A DNA stretch of 7,298 nt from Methanospirillum sp. (GCA_028679485.1 JAJRBL010000307.1:1-7298), one strand, 5' to 3'. Counted from the first letter of the stretch, positions 1 to 7,019 are shown. The notes: generated by a model from the letters alone, not told the origin. Numbers and translations: made by a program.

Positions 1-1677
1 CCCTGCAGGTTCAAATTCGCGTATTGCACCCTTCGCGAACTCTTTTCTGGGTTCAGAGAAATCGAACCGAAGAGAGGGATCCGCAAAGGTAATCTTTACC
101 CTGGCATCGAAGCAGAATGCATCCCGCCTGCCGAAATGTGCTGCCCCGACGATTGCCGCATATTCGCCCTGGTGTCCCACGTTCATGGCGTAATTAGGAT
201 AATTCGGACCCCTGAGTTCTCCCATCGCACCCCGGTCAGGTTCCATGGAGAGGGAATTTGCCGATCCACACTGGTCCTGGAGATCGTACCCGAAGAACCC
301 GAGCCGTGACCAGCCGTCCTTGTGAACGATCATCGAGAGATACCAGCCGTTGAGACCTGCATTCGAGTTCCCGGTTCCCATCGAACAGGTGATACCGGAA
401 GCTGCTGCAAGAACGGCAGCACGTTGGGATCCTCCGAAATGATCCTCCATCAGGGTCGGGAACTGCTCGTACTGTTCCATCCCGTAGAGGGTCACTTCAG
501 TGGCGAGATCGTTGACCATATCCTGGGTTGGTCTGATGGTTTTGTCTGGTCCAGGCTGGGTATAGTCGTACCCGTATCGGTCCTTGATATAATCCATGCC
601 ATAATACGTGAAATCATCCAGGATATTGTCGGTGTATGCAGCGGTAGCATACTGGGTGAATCCAACCCCCCCTGACATGTATGATCCAAGCCATATCTGG
701 TCAAACAACACTGCCCCGGCAGATACCTGCTCTAGGGCAGCCTTTGCCGGATCATCCGGATACTTCCGGTTTGCCTGGACGATGTCGCTGAAAAGACCGA
801 ACTTGATACCACCCGGTTCATTCGGTCCCCTAGCCCGGCGTGCCGGAAGGTGGCTTCCCATCTGGATTACTCCGGCATGTTTTGCTGCAAAGGAGAGATC
901 GGCAACCGCTGCTTCCCCGGCACAGGTCCGGTAGGCTGCGATAAACGACATGCCTATCTGCATGGCAGACCACCGGCTGGTCGTCCCTCCGTCACAGGTC
1001 CGGCTTACGATCGTGGGGATATGGATAGCCTGCCACATGGATTTGCCGATCTCTGCCTTCAGTGCTTCAGCATGCTTCTTGCTGAAGAGTTTGTCGATAT
1101 TAAGCAGGTACTGGGAATCTATCTCGTCAGCCACCTCGTCATCCCCGGTAAATATCTTGACATAACAGTCATCGACGAGACCGGGATGTGTCTCGACCAT
1201 GTGCTCCTGGACCACGGCTCCTCCCGGCATGGCATGGTTCAGGATGTGGAGATATTCATTGATGGTCTCCGGGGTAACCTCTTTCCCGAGTCGTTTCTGA
1301 AGGGTGTTATGGGCCATGTCCATGCCGACGATGACCGTCCTGCGGATCTCGTCCCACATCTGCTGCATGGCCGTGTTGTTTACGAAGTGCAGATCATCCC
1401 CCTCCACATACGTTCCCGTTCCCGAAACCTCGTACGACATAAGCTGACGCTGGCCCATCGGGATACCGCCGAGATGGCAATGGTCAGGGTCATACATCGA
1501 GATGCCCCGTTTTTCTTCAATCTTCTTGTTGATCTCGATAAACTCCCTCTTTCGTGGTGACTGGTGAACCCCGTCAAAACAATAGAACGTTGTCTTTGTC
1601 GATTCGACATCCTGCCCTTTGAATTTATCCTTGAGTGCATTCAGGAAACGCTTCTGGGAATGTTCAATCCGGCTCAT
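1..1677 (-). CDS. mcrA: Methyl-coenzyme M reductase subunit alpha, C-terminus cut by window edge
   Basis: Catalytic alpha subunit of methyl-coenzyme M reductase, which joins methyl-CoM and coenzyme B to give methane and the CoM-CoB heterodisulfide at nickel cofactor F430 in the cytoplasm. The frame reads 559 codons to the window edge and ends at REFEPAG; the family normally ends about ten residues later, so it is nearly complete. Seen in order: [11 protein letters not shown] start; VVQEHM with the nickel-ligand Gln at 157; AAKH with the methylated His at 267; [11 protein letters not shown] (280-290); GVGFTQY with Phe340 and Tyr343; FGGSQR with the methylated Gln at 418; [12 protein letters not shown] with Phe461, thioglycine Gly463, Asp468 and Cys470. 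Modifications are inferred from the family; only the residues are visible. ATG at 1677 overlaps the mcrG stop (ATGA) and has a GGAGG site seven bases upstream. Last gene of the operon visible here. Confidence 0.98.
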   Translation of the reverse strand, partial: MSRIEHSQKRFLNALKDKFKGQDVESTKTTFYCFDGVHQSPRKREFIEINKKIEEKRGISMYDPDHCHLGGIPMGQRQLMSYEVSGTGTYVEGDDLHFVNNTAMQQMWDEIRRTVIVGMDMAHNTLQKRLGKEVTPETINEYLHILNHAMPGGAVVQEHMVETHPGLVDDCYVKIFTGDDEVADEIDSQYLLNIDKLFSKKHAEALKAEIGKSMWQAIHIPTIVSRTCDGGTTSRWSAMQIGMSFIAAYRTCAGEAAVADLSFAAKHAGVIQMGSHLPARRARGPNEPGGIKFGLFSDIVQANRKYPDDPAKAALEQVSAGAVLFDQIWLGSYMSGGVGFTQYATAAYTDNILDDFTYYGMDYIKDRYGYDYTQPGPDKTIRPTQDMVNDLATEVTLYGMEQYEQFPTLMEDHFGGSQRAAVLAAASGITCSMGTGNSNAGLNGWYLSMIVHKDGWSRLGFFGYDLQDQCGSANSLSMEPDRGAMGELRGPNYPNYAMNVGHQGEYAAIVGAAHFGRRDAFCFDARVKITFADPSLRFDFSEPRKEFAKGAIREFEPAG

Positions 1678-2444
1678 CTCTTCTCCTCCTTCGGCATAAA
1701 CCCGTACTTGGTTCGCAATGTGTGAATACGCTGGAGGTATTCGATGTACTCCGGGTCCTCCCGGAGGGGGGTTCCCATCAGGGAATGAAATATTGTTGTA
1801 TGTGTTTTCAGCCAGTCATCGTCAAGGGGTTTGCCGACATCAACCTGGCGATCGAGAGGAACCCCGATCTGATCCTTCACGTATTTGACTCTCCCGTCTT
1901 CCCCCATGATGCATCGTTGTATCGCATCGAACTGCATCCCGTCTTCAGAAAGCCGGAGGGAATGCCCATGAACTGTTGCCCCGCGAAGGCTTACCCGGGC
2001 AGGATCAAACATCTCGGTCTCAATAAGGGTACTGCAGTATTTTTCGAGATCCCGTTCCCTGCATTCGACAATCTGCCTTCCTGACAGGGTTCCCGGATCG
2101 ATTCCCCTGAACCGGTACATCTCCGAGTATGTCCGTTGGTATGGCTGACAGGGTGCATTGAACATGGAGTCTGCAAACTGAACATACCTGACCCTGTCTC
2201 CATGCATCGCTCCCTCAGTCGGTTTTACCAGTCTTCTCATCGGGCAGTCGACCTCCGGGAGTTCATCGATGGGAGGATGAACGCTTTTGTATGCCTCGCC
2301 TGGGGCACGATGACCAAGGATGAGAACGATATCTTCATCGGGGATCTTTCTCATTTTCGTAAGTTCAACAGAGGGATCCATCTGCCTGCGACGGTTTTCG
2401 GCAACGACAGATGTCCCGGGCCCGTATTGGGGAGTATATTTCAT
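1674..2444 (-). CDS. mcrG: Methyl-coenzyme M reductase subunit gamma
   Basis: Gamma subunit of MCR, one of the three structural chains of the (alpha-beta-gamma)2 hexamer; it helps line the F430 pocket. The 256-residue product matches the usual family length of about 250-260. Visible family blocks: LGHRAPGE (43-50), SVHPP (54-58), [11 protein letters not shown] (84-94), [10 protein letters not shown] (118-127) whose LSGR segment contacts F430 in known structures, FDPAR (146-150) and VHGHSLRL (158-165). An in-frame GTG exists at 2453, but AGGTGA sits five bases before the ATG at 2444 and covers that GTG, so 2444 is preferred. It begins 11 bases after the mcrD stop and overlaps mcrA by four bases. 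In many methanogens mcrC lies between mcrD and mcrG; here the 11-base gap shows it is absent from this operon. Confidence 0.98.
   Translation of the reverse strand: MKYTPQYGPGTSVVAENRRRQMDPSVELTKMRKIPDEDIVLILGHRAPGEAYKSVHPPIDELPEVDCPMRRLVKPTEGAMHGDRVRYVQFADSMFNAPCQPYQRTYSEMYRFRGIDPGTLSGRQIVECRERDLEKYCSTLIETEMFDPARVSLRGATVHGHSLRLSEDGMQFDAIQRCIMGEDGRVKYVKDQIGVPLDRQVDVGKPLDDDWLKTHTTIFHSLMGTPLREDPEYIEYLQRIHTLRTKYGFMPKEEKR
1685..1689 (-). promoter_or_regulatory. Ribosome binding site of mcrA
   Basis: GGAGG inside the 3' end of mcrG, seven bases before the mcrA ATG. It is the strongest Shine-Dalgarno sequence in the operon. It lets mcrA be reinitiated or entered independently even though its start overlaps the mcrG stop codon. 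Confidence 0.85.
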
Positions 2445-2449
2445 GTTAT

Positions 2450-2455
2450 TCACCT
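2450..2455 (-). promoter_or_regulatory. Ribosome binding site deciding the mcrG start
   Basis: AGGTGA, complementary to the archaeal 16S rRNA tail, five bases before the ATG at 2444. It overlaps the alternative GTG at 2453, which argues against that upstream start. Confidence 0.75.
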
Positions 2456-2986
2456 TTATCCTTCAAGCGCATCATTTTCACAACGAATTTCAGGATTATT
2501 CCCGTGTTCACGGGACTTAATCATGACAGGACCTTCTTTGGATCGCGGGTCAGTCATGCCGATAATATCCGGATCTGCCTTCGGGCCGTACCTGGCATAG
2601 TCAACCATCGTAGGCGTTGGTTTTATGAACGTTCCTTCCTGCATGACAAACCCGAATTTTACGAAGAAATCGTCGCATACACGTTTTATAACCCCGATGA
2701 TACAATCATCCTCAAGTTCCAGGATAATATCACCGACAAGCATCCTGATATCACAGCTCGTCGAACCAACGGTAATCCTGCGTTTTATATCGGTGACGTT
2801 TTCTATCCCCCGGGCAGGGCCATAAGGAATAACCTTCGGAATATTCTGACCGTGGAGAAGTATCCTGCGGATTCCGGGAATTTCCACCAGTTTATTCAGA
2901 AGACCTTCACAGGTTTCAGGTTTCATCATCCTGATGGAACAGATCCTGATCTGGGGATAATGCGACGAAATAACGGTCTGCGACAT
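2456..2986 (-). CDS. mcrD: Methyl-coenzyme M reductase operon protein D
   Basis: McrD, a small cytoplasmic protein encoded with MCR but not part of the purified active enzyme; the family is associated with MCR assembly or activation. The product is 176 residues from the ATG at 2986. Family features: YPQIRICSIRMMKPE near the N-terminus, GIRRILLHG, the MLVGDIILELEDD block, CDDFF, and EGTFIKPTPTMVDY. An upstream GTG at 2992 forms a GTGA overlap with the mcrB stop and would add two residues. The GAGGGG sequence just upstream lies about eight bases from 2986 but only two from 2992, so the ATG is preferred; this remains a close call. A clear paralogue lies at 6262-6750. The C-terminal 20 residues or so (after MIKSREHG) are not shared with the paralogue. 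Confidence 0.95.
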   Translation of the reverse strand: MSQTVISSHYPQIRICSIRMMKPETCEGLLNKLVEIPGIRRILLHGQNIPKVIPYGPARGIENVTDIKRRITVGSTSCDIRMLVGDIILELEDDCIIGVIKRVCDDFFVKFGFVMQEGTFIKPTPTMVDYARYGPKADPDIIGMTDPRSKEGPVMIKSREHGNNPEIRCENDALEG

Positions 2987-2988
2987 GA

Positions 2989-4290
2989 TCACGCCCCCTC
3001 GGCAATCAGCTGGATGGGTTTATTGAATACGTCAATCTTACCGTATGTTTCACCCATGACCTTCGACGTTCCTTCCGGGGCAAACATCTGGGTTCCCGCA
3101 TCCATGGCCGCCGCAGCGACAACACAGGGGATGGCAACCCCGGCGGCATGCCTGGTTACCACGTGGTTCCCGTTGAAGATACCCGGGCCTCCACCCCCGT
3201 AGATCGAATGGGAGAAGAATGAAAACCCTACCCCGGTTCCCATGCTTCTCCCGAAATCGCTGCAGGGTAGACCTGTTTCATGCTCTATCAGGTCGTTGAA
3301 ATAGAGAAGCGTTGCCGATACTGCCTGGACAAACCTCCCTGCACCGCAGTTGACGATCGATGCCGCAAGGGTTCCGGCTGATACATAGGCGTTCCAGAGC
3401 ATCGGGTCATCAGTATCATAAAAGGTAAAATACCCTCCTTTCTTTCCGGGACGGATCACCCGGTCTTCGAGGGCACGTTCCACGAGGGACTGTACCACCG
3501 TGCCGACCGTGCCGTCCTGCCCGTTTTTACGGACAAGGTCGTACACCATGTTATTGGCATTCAGACCCTGGTATGCATAACAGAGCAACTGATTTCGTTC
3601 GTATGGCCCGACACAGCCCATCTCGAATATCCCGGTATGTTCAAGGGTTGCTGCAAGGGCAGCTCCCTGCAGGGCATTCCGGTTTGTCATCATGACAAAA
3701 TGGTTTACGGAGATATTCCGGAGAGCATACCCGATTCCTTCATTATTCTGAGGAATTGTAAGGATAGATGTCACCAGGGCACCTTCCATGTCCTGGGTCT
3801 GGGGATACGAGCCCCAGGCAGCTGCCTTTACCGTTGATGCATCGAACGGGCTGATGTCGAACTCTTCAACTATAGAATAGGTCACTGCTGATGCTACTGA
3901 AGTAATAGCGGCATCATAGGTTGCAGCACCCGTGATTCGCTTGATAGGTACTTTAACCAGGAGGAGATTTCCCTTGTTAAACTCCATGATCTCCGTATCA
4001 TCGTCATCCTCAAGCTGCACCATCTCCTTGATCCTGGCAACAAGGGCATCCTTTTGTTGCATTATGGGCAGTTTCAGTTCTCTTCCGGGGATTCTTCCCT
4101 TACCAAGTTTCCCGGCGGCAAGAGCCTGTTCGATTCCCAGAAGATTCACGTTAATCGTCCGTTTCGTCAGATCTATGATCCGGCTGGTAGCCGGGTTAAG
4201 GAGCGGATGGATCCTGTTCAGGGTTACCCCACTCTTAAGCAGTTTTCCATCATCAGAATACAGATCAATGATGTCCTGATATTGCTTCAT
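2989..4290 (-). CDS. mcrB: Methyl-coenzyme M reductase subunit beta
   Basis: Beta subunit of MCR and first gene of the operon. The 433-residue product has the family length. Visible blocks: [12 protein letters not shown] at the N-terminus (matching the DLYDDRG-type opening of the family), [22 protein letters not shown] in the middle, and [19 protein letters not shown] (358-376). That last block contains the Phe, Tyr, Gly and His that line the coenzyme B channel in known structures (Phe361, Tyr367, Gly369, His379 in the Methanothermobacter enzyme). Two in-frame ATGs occur: 4296 touches the AGGA motif directly, whereas 4290 is six bases from it, so 4290 is chosen. The stop overlaps a possible GTG start of mcrD. 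The gene is preceded by an unusually long AT-rich leader region with a palindrome. Confidence 0.98.
   Translation of the reverse strand: MKQYQDIIDLYSDDGKLLKSGVTLNRIHPLLNPATSRIIDLTKRTINVNLLGIEQALAAGKLGKGRIPGRELKLPIMQQKDALVARIKEMVQLEDDDDTEIMEFNKGNLLLVKVPIKRITGAATYDAAITSVASAVTYSIVEEFDISPFDASTVKAAAWGSYPQTQDMEGALVTSILTIPQNNEGIGYALRNISVNHFVMMTNRNALQGAALAATLEHTGIFEMGCVGPYERNQLLCYAYQGLNANNMVYDLVRKNGQDGTVGTVVQSLVERALEDRVIRPGKKGGYFTFYDTDDPMLWNAYVSAGTLAASIVNCGAGRFVQAVSATLLYFNDLIEHETGLPCSDFGRSMGTGVGFSFFSHSIYGGGGPGIFNGNHVVTRHAAGVAIPCVVAAAAMDAGTQMFAPEGTSKVMGETYGKIDVFNKPIQLIAEGA
2995..3000 (-). promoter_or_regulatory. Ribosome binding site favouring the ATG start of mcrD
   Basis: GAGGGG at the 3' end of mcrB, eight bases before the ATG at 2986 and only two before the alternative GTG at 2992. 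The distance favours ATG. Confidence 0.5.
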
Positions 4291-4296
4291 GATCAT

Positions 4297-4300
4297 TCCT
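4297..4300 (-). promoter_or_regulatory. Ribosome binding site deciding the mcrB start
   Basis: AGGA six bases before the ATG at 4290 and directly abutting the ATG at 4296. The spacing supports the downstream ATG, which also gives the family-like N-terminus. Confidence 0.6.
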
Positions 4301-4371
4301 GTCTACTTGTATAGTCCAATCACCTGCAACAGCCGGGTATGGAACTGAGAAAAGGTACAATCTAAACCTTA

Positions 4372-4386
4372 ATTAGTATTACTAAT
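4372..4386. repeat. 15-base palindrome upstream of mcrB
   Basis: ATTAGTATTACTAAT: perfect 7-base arms around one central T, about 80 bases before the mcrB start. It lies between the TATA-like sequences and the coding region, so it would overlap or follow the transcription start. This placement suits a repressor operator or a leader hairpin. No regulator can be named from the sequence. Confidence 0.45.
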
Positions 4387-4401
4387 ATTGGATTGGTATT
4401 A

Positions 4402-4443
4402 TCATATATGCGCTTAATCTTTATTTTTTAATATTATTTATAT
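4402..4443 (-). promoter_or_regulatory. Candidate promoter of the mcr operon
   Basis: On the minus strand this stretch holds two archaeal TATA-like elements: ATATAAATA at 4443-4435 and CATATATGA at 4410-4402. Start sites some 25 bases downstream of either would give a leader of roughly 90-125 bases. A third, weaker possibility (TTTAGATT near 4360) would give a shorter leader. Which one is used cannot be decided here. Confidence 0.4.
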
Positions 4444-4614
4444 CCTTCAATGGATCTGCTGAATCAATCAAAAGTGCACCTCATGATATAAAAGAGGAAA
4501 AACTCACAATTTCATATTTTTTACATTTTACCTATAAAATAATTCTATTCGTTCACCGGTATGCAGAAACGGGACATTCTGGATCACGCATTTTTATGAT
4601 ATTCCCGCCAGCCA

Positions 4615-4887
4615 TCAATGAAACAGGATCTCCTTAATTATGATGATTAAGGGGAAAAACTGAAATTTTCCCGGAAAAACCAGATCATTACCTGGTATGC
4701 CCTCTGCAGACCGCCATACCCCATTATGGATGGATTCACGGAACATCGCACAAAATTCAAAGATATCAGGAAGAGAGACCCGATTAATCAACCTGATGAT
4801 GAGGGTATCCAGTACCCCGAAAAATACCACGCATGAAAGCGAGGTCCGATGGCAGGAATCCGGGTTCACCACGATTCTCTTGTCCAA
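4615..4887 (-). CDS. Doubtful small reading frame, unrecognised
   Basis: A frame of 90 codons starting at a TTG, in a patch (about 4690-4890) that is noticeably richer in G and C than the flanking AT-rich DNA. The translation resembles no family I recognise. It lacks a clear ribosome site, and the frame is open further upstream (to about 4920 and beyond) without a standard start near its beginning. A decayed gene fragment is as likely as a real gene. It lies between the mcr promoter and the TGTTAC-N13-GTAACA element. Listed so that the gap is not described as empty. Confidence 0.15.
   Translation of the reverse strand: MDKRIVVNPDSCHRTSLSCVVFFGVLDTLIIRLINRVSLPDIFEFCAMFRESIHNGVWRSAEGIPGNDLVFPGKFQFFPLIIIIKEILFH
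4632..4672. repeat. Two adjacent hairpins
   Basis: CCTTAAT at 4632-4638 pairs with ATTAAGG at 4646-4652 around a 7-base loop. Immediately next, GGGAAAA at 4652-4658 pairs with TTTTCCC at 4666-4672, also around 7 bases. The two share position 4652, so they could not both be fully paired at once. They sit about 340 bases upstream of mcrB, at the edge of a small GC-richer island. A terminator, a remnant of a mobile element end or a chance structure are all possible. Confidence 0.3.
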
Positions 4888-4976
4888 GTTGGCATGATGT
4901 AGATACTCAATCCCAGTACTGAAGAAATTACATACCCTATGAGTAGTATCTGTTCCCCTTTTCTGCCATCACACAT
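4866..4976 (-). CDS. Possible 36-residue single-helix membrane peptide
   Basis: An ATG at 4976 opens a 36-codon frame with a charged start (MCDGRKGEQ), a hydrophobic run of about 19 residues (10-28, from ILLIGYV to IYIM) and a polar end (PTWTRESW). This is the pattern of a small membrane protein. It begins 27 bases from the TGTTAC-N13-GTAACA element on the strand leading away from it. No Shine-Dalgarno sequence is visible, and a hydrophobic run is easy to get by chance in AT-rich DNA, so confidence is low. Confidence 0.15.
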   Translation of the reverse strand: MCDGRKGEQILLIGYVISSVLGLSIYIMPTWTRESW

Positions 4977-5002
4977 AGATATGGGATCTTCAAGTACAAA
5001 AA

Positions 5003-5028
5003 TGTTACTTTTAAAAAAAACGTAACAC
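5003..5028. promoter_or_regulatory. Inverted-repeat operator candidate, copy A (NikR-like)
   Basis: TGTTAC at 5003-5008 and GTAACA at 5022-5027 are perfect inverted arms separated by exactly 13 bases; C at 5028 extends the right arm to GTAACAC. The spacer is A/T only apart from its last base and contains TTTTAAAA. The same arms with the same spacing recur at 6855-6880. The form resembles the GTGTTAC-N13/14-GTAACAC motif I recall for the nickel regulator NikR in Deltaproteobacteria; assignment is inference. It lies about 125 bases upstream of the hydrolase start. Confidence 0.6.
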
Positions 5029-5047
5029 CCCTGGAAGTAAGAGATAT

Positions 5048-5079
5048 ATACTTCAATATATCCTTACAAACCGAAGTAT
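5048..5079. repeat. Long-spaced inverted repeat upstream of the hydrolase gene
   Basis: ATACTTC at 5048-5054 and GAAGTAT at 5073-5079 are perfect 7-base inverted arms 18 bases apart. The right arm overlaps a second partial dyad, GTATG (5076-5080) with CATAC at 5093-5097 and again at 5099-5103. The arms lie between operator copy A and the TATA-like box, so a second regulator site is possible. Confidence 0.3.
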
Positions 5080-5103
5080 GATAAAAATAATGCATACACA
5101 TAC

Positions 5104-5114
5104 TTTTTAAAATA
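5104..5114 (+). promoter_or_regulatory. TATA-like box of the hydrolase gene
   Basis: TTTTTAAAATA about 40 bases before the GTG start. Initiation some 25 bases downstream would leave a leader of only about 15-20 bases, which fits the lack of a convincing Shine-Dalgarno sequence before the start. Confidence 0.45.
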
Positions 5115-5151
5115 AAGTTTTAATAGTTATGAGAAGATTACATCTGGTAAG

Positions 5152-6195
5152 GTGATAGGCACGCATTCAATACACCAGGTAACTATCAGGTGGAATCTTA
5201 TCAGACCAGATACAATTCAGAATCCTGCTCTTGTAATTATCATATCAGACTGGTCGTACGGCTTACTTCCCTATTGCGGCCCGGGAACCCGGGAAGAGGC
5301 ATGGAGAAGGGAGCAGAATTTTCAGGAAGAGATATCACGGTACCTTATAGGGAAGAATATCGCAACCTTGTCCCTGGATTTAATTAACCCGGAAGGAGAA
5401 ATTCCGGATGAAGAAGAGTTAATCTGGGCATCATATATTCCGGAATTATATATCACCATTAAACAGGTCATAGCCGAATCCGGCTGTTCCTTGCAGAGAT
5501 CTGTCTTGTTTGGGCATGGCTTTGGCTCACGACATATCTGCGAACTATCTGCATATGGCATCAAACCAGCCGGCTATATTATAGCCGGGGGAATATACTC
5601 AGATACCGAAACAATATTAACACAGAAATATCTTCCATTTCAGGGGAAAGGGGGAGATGGAACACCGGATATACAAGATCTCATCCCTGATCCTGACACC
5701 TCGCTTATTGTCGATAATTTCGGGAAGATTCTTCATGCATTTCGTAAAGAAAAAGGGAAGATCCGGTTAACACAAGATGAACATAAACTGGTATTATTCC
5801 TTCCCAGAGAACTATTTTCCCAGGATTCTTCACCGGAAGTTTTATTTTCTGCATTACAGGCCCCTACGCTGATTATCCATGGATCCGGGGATCTTGATGT
5901 CCCGGTCAGTAATGCCTTCTACCTTGAACAGAAACTGAAACAAAAAAATGAATCAGTAAGCAGAATCGTAATTCTTGACGGTGATCACTGGTTCAGGGAG
6001 ATGCCGCACAGGGGTGAGGAACGGATAGCCGAGCGCCTGTCTGGAAGGTGCATTGCCAATCAATTTGATACCAGGTTCTTTAGAAACTGCCAGTTATTCA
6101 TCGAAGAGGTATTGAAACTCGGTAAGCATGGCAGATTGCCTTCGATTATCGGTAACAAACATGAGCATATCCAGTCAGAGGCTGAAATGATCTGA
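5152..6195 (+). CDS. Alpha/beta-hydrolase-fold protein lacking the catalytic serine
   Basis: A 347-residue cytoplasmic protein (no signal peptide or membrane segment) with the layout of an alpha/beta hydrolase. An early beta strand, ALVIIISDW (26-34), lacks the usual HG oxyanion motif. The nucleophile elbow is LFGHGFGS (119-126), with Gly123 where Ser, Cys or Asp is expected. The acid strand LIIHGSGDLDVP (240-251) has Asp247, and ILDGDHW (274-280) has His279. The acid and base are kept but the nucleophile is lost: the codon is GGC, one base from the serine codon AGC. It may be a binding or scaffold protein, or use another chemistry. The C-terminus carries a KHEH cluster (336-339). GTG is the only standard start after the upstream in-frame stop. 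It converges with the mcrD paralogue, and both have the same operator-like element upstream. Substrate unknown. Confidence 0.85.
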   Translation: MIGTHSIHQVTIRWNLIRPDTIQNPALVIIISDWSYGLLPYCGPGTREEAWRREQNFQEEISRYLIGKNIATLSLDLINPEGEIPDEEELIWASYIPELYITIKQVIAESGCSLQRSVLFGHGFGSRHICELSAYGIKPAGYIIAGGIYSDTETILTQKYLPFQGKGGDGTPDIQDLIPDPDTSLIVDNFGKILHAFRKEKGKIRLTQDEHKLVLFLPRELFSQDSSPEVLFSALQAPTLIIHGSGDLDVPVSNAFYLEQKLKQKNESVSRIVILDGDHWFREMPHRGEERIAERLSGRCIANQFDTRFFRNCQLFIEEVLKLGKHGRLPSIIGNKHEHIQSEAEMI

Positions 6196-6200
6196 AAAAA
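6195..6200 (-). terminator. Possible poly-T terminator of the second mcrD
   Basis: Six T residues on the minus strand about 60 bases past the stop of the mcrD paralogue; archaeal transcription often ends at T runs. The run touches the stop codon of the convergent hydrolase gene. A single short run is weak evidence. Confidence 0.3.
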
Positions 6201-6261
6201 CAGTATAAGATTGCATAATTAAGAATACCGGGTTATAATTGCCTTCATGTATGATATTCCT

Positions 6262-6750
6262 TCAGCTGCTGGAAACCTCCGGATAGGAAGGTTTGATCAG
6301 CATCGGCTTTATCTGGGAATGAGTATCAGAAAGGCCGATAAAAAAGGAATCATACGCACTGTATTTAGGATCAGGGTTGATATAATCATATAATGAAGGC
6401 CCTGTCTTCAGGAATGAACCCTCCAGAATCTGGAATGGGTATGACTCGAAAAAATCCTCGCAATATCTGGCAACCTTATCGATTGCTTTATCATCGATAG
6501 CCTCAACGATTACATCTCCCATGAGGACTTGCATCTTTACCGGTTGTTCTGAGATGGTAATGTCTCGGGATACCCATGCCTGATCACTACAACATTCACC
6601 CGGATTATCCTGCAGGTACCCAGGACCATGAACAAGAATCCTCCTGATTCCTGCAATGTAACTGAGACCATCAAGAAATTTTTCTGCATTTTCCGGCTCA
6701 AGCATCCTGATTGGTACGATTCTGCATTGGGGATAGGGGGTTGGTTCCAT
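6262..6750 (-). CDS. Second, stand-alone McrD paralogue
   Basis: A 162-residue member of the McrD family outside the mcr operon. It shares with the operon copy: YPQCRIVPIRMLEPE at the N-terminus, GIRRILVHG (around 34-42), the MQVLMGDVIVE block followed by DD, CEDFF, and EGSFLKTGPSLYDY, ending in a matched MLIK. The middle segment differs and has a Cys-Cys pair (NPGECCSD). It lacks the extended C-terminal tail of the operon copy. The ATG at 6750 follows an in-frame TGA three codons upstream, so no longer N-terminus is possible; GGAG lies 12 bases upstream, rather far. The role is presumably related to MCR assembly or activation, but a distinct function is possible. It is separated from mcrB by about 2 kb, convergent with the hydrolase gene and preceded by operator copy B. 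Codon composition is more AT-rich than in the operon. Confidence 0.92.
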   Translation of the reverse strand: MEPTPYPQCRIVPIRMLEPENAEKFLDGLSYIAGIRRILVHGPGYLQDNPGECCSDQAWVSRDITISEQPVKMQVLMGDVIVEAIDDKAIDKVARYCEDFFESYPFQILEGSFLKTGPSLYDYINPDPKYSAYDSFFIGLSDTHSQIKPMLIKPSYPEVSSS

Positions 6751-6854
6751 GTTGATTCATCTCTCCATTTTTGCAGGAGGCATTCCAGGTTCACGATCTA
6801 TCTACGAGGGTGCTCCTGCGAACAACACATATGCTCTTCCAGGGAGATATAGAT

Positions 6855-6880
6855 TGTTACGAATTTAAATTTTGTAACAC
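6855..6880. promoter_or_regulatory. Inverted-repeat operator candidate, copy B (NikR-like)
   Basis: TGTTAC at 6855-6860 and GTAACA at 6874-6879 with a 13-base spacer; C at 6880 gives GTAACAC as in copy A. On the minus strand it reads GTGTTAC-N13-GTAACA, about 105 bases before the second mcrD. The spacer contains AATTTAAATT, itself a plausible TATA box for that gene, so a bound protein would block the promoter. Resemblance to the NikR motif is from memory. Confidence 0.6.
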
Positions 6881-6920
6881 TAAATAAAAAGAATATGTGC
6901 ATAAATGGTGCTTATTTATT

Positions 6921-6958
6921 TCCGGTTTATCGTAACCATGGTTCTTCGGGAGACCGGA
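6921..6958. repeat. Inverted repeat enclosing a 10-base palindrome
   Basis: TCCGGT at 6921-6926 pairs with ACCGGA at 6953-6958. Between them lies the perfect palindrome AACCATGGTT (6934-6943). No reading frame explains them. They lie between the poly-T stretch near 6980 and operator copy B. Confidence 0.3.
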
Positions 6959-6978
6959 CATAACGAATGATATGACGG

Positions 6979-6985
6979 AAAAAAA
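6979..6985 (-). terminator. Poly-T terminator candidate for the upstream gene
   Basis: Seven T residues on the minus strand, about 127 bases past the stop codon at 7112 and 35 bases past a two-stem structure. This is the best terminator candidate for the gene running in from the right edge, and it would separate that gene from the second mcrD. Confidence 0.4.
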
Positions 6986-7019
6986 GGAAGATCGAACGCG
7001 GCAATCCGTGAGTATGGAA

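Noticed and set aside
850..1560. 236-codon open frame on the plus strand
   Set aside because: It lies wholly antisense to mcrA, whose minus-strand translation is unmistakable along its full length. It is a by-product of mcrA codon composition.
1635..2600. Several plus-strand frames of 66-154 codons
   Set aside because: All are antisense to mcrG or mcrD and have no family signature.
2411..3202. 263-codon open frame on the plus strand
   Set aside because: Antisense to mcrD and parts of mcrG and mcrB, all clear family members; the translation has no recognisable domain.
6537..6794. 85-codon minus-strand frame overlapping the start of the second mcrD
   Set aside because: It is out of frame with the conserved McrD translation, which explains the DNA better. 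Its upstream end only covers the leader of that gene.
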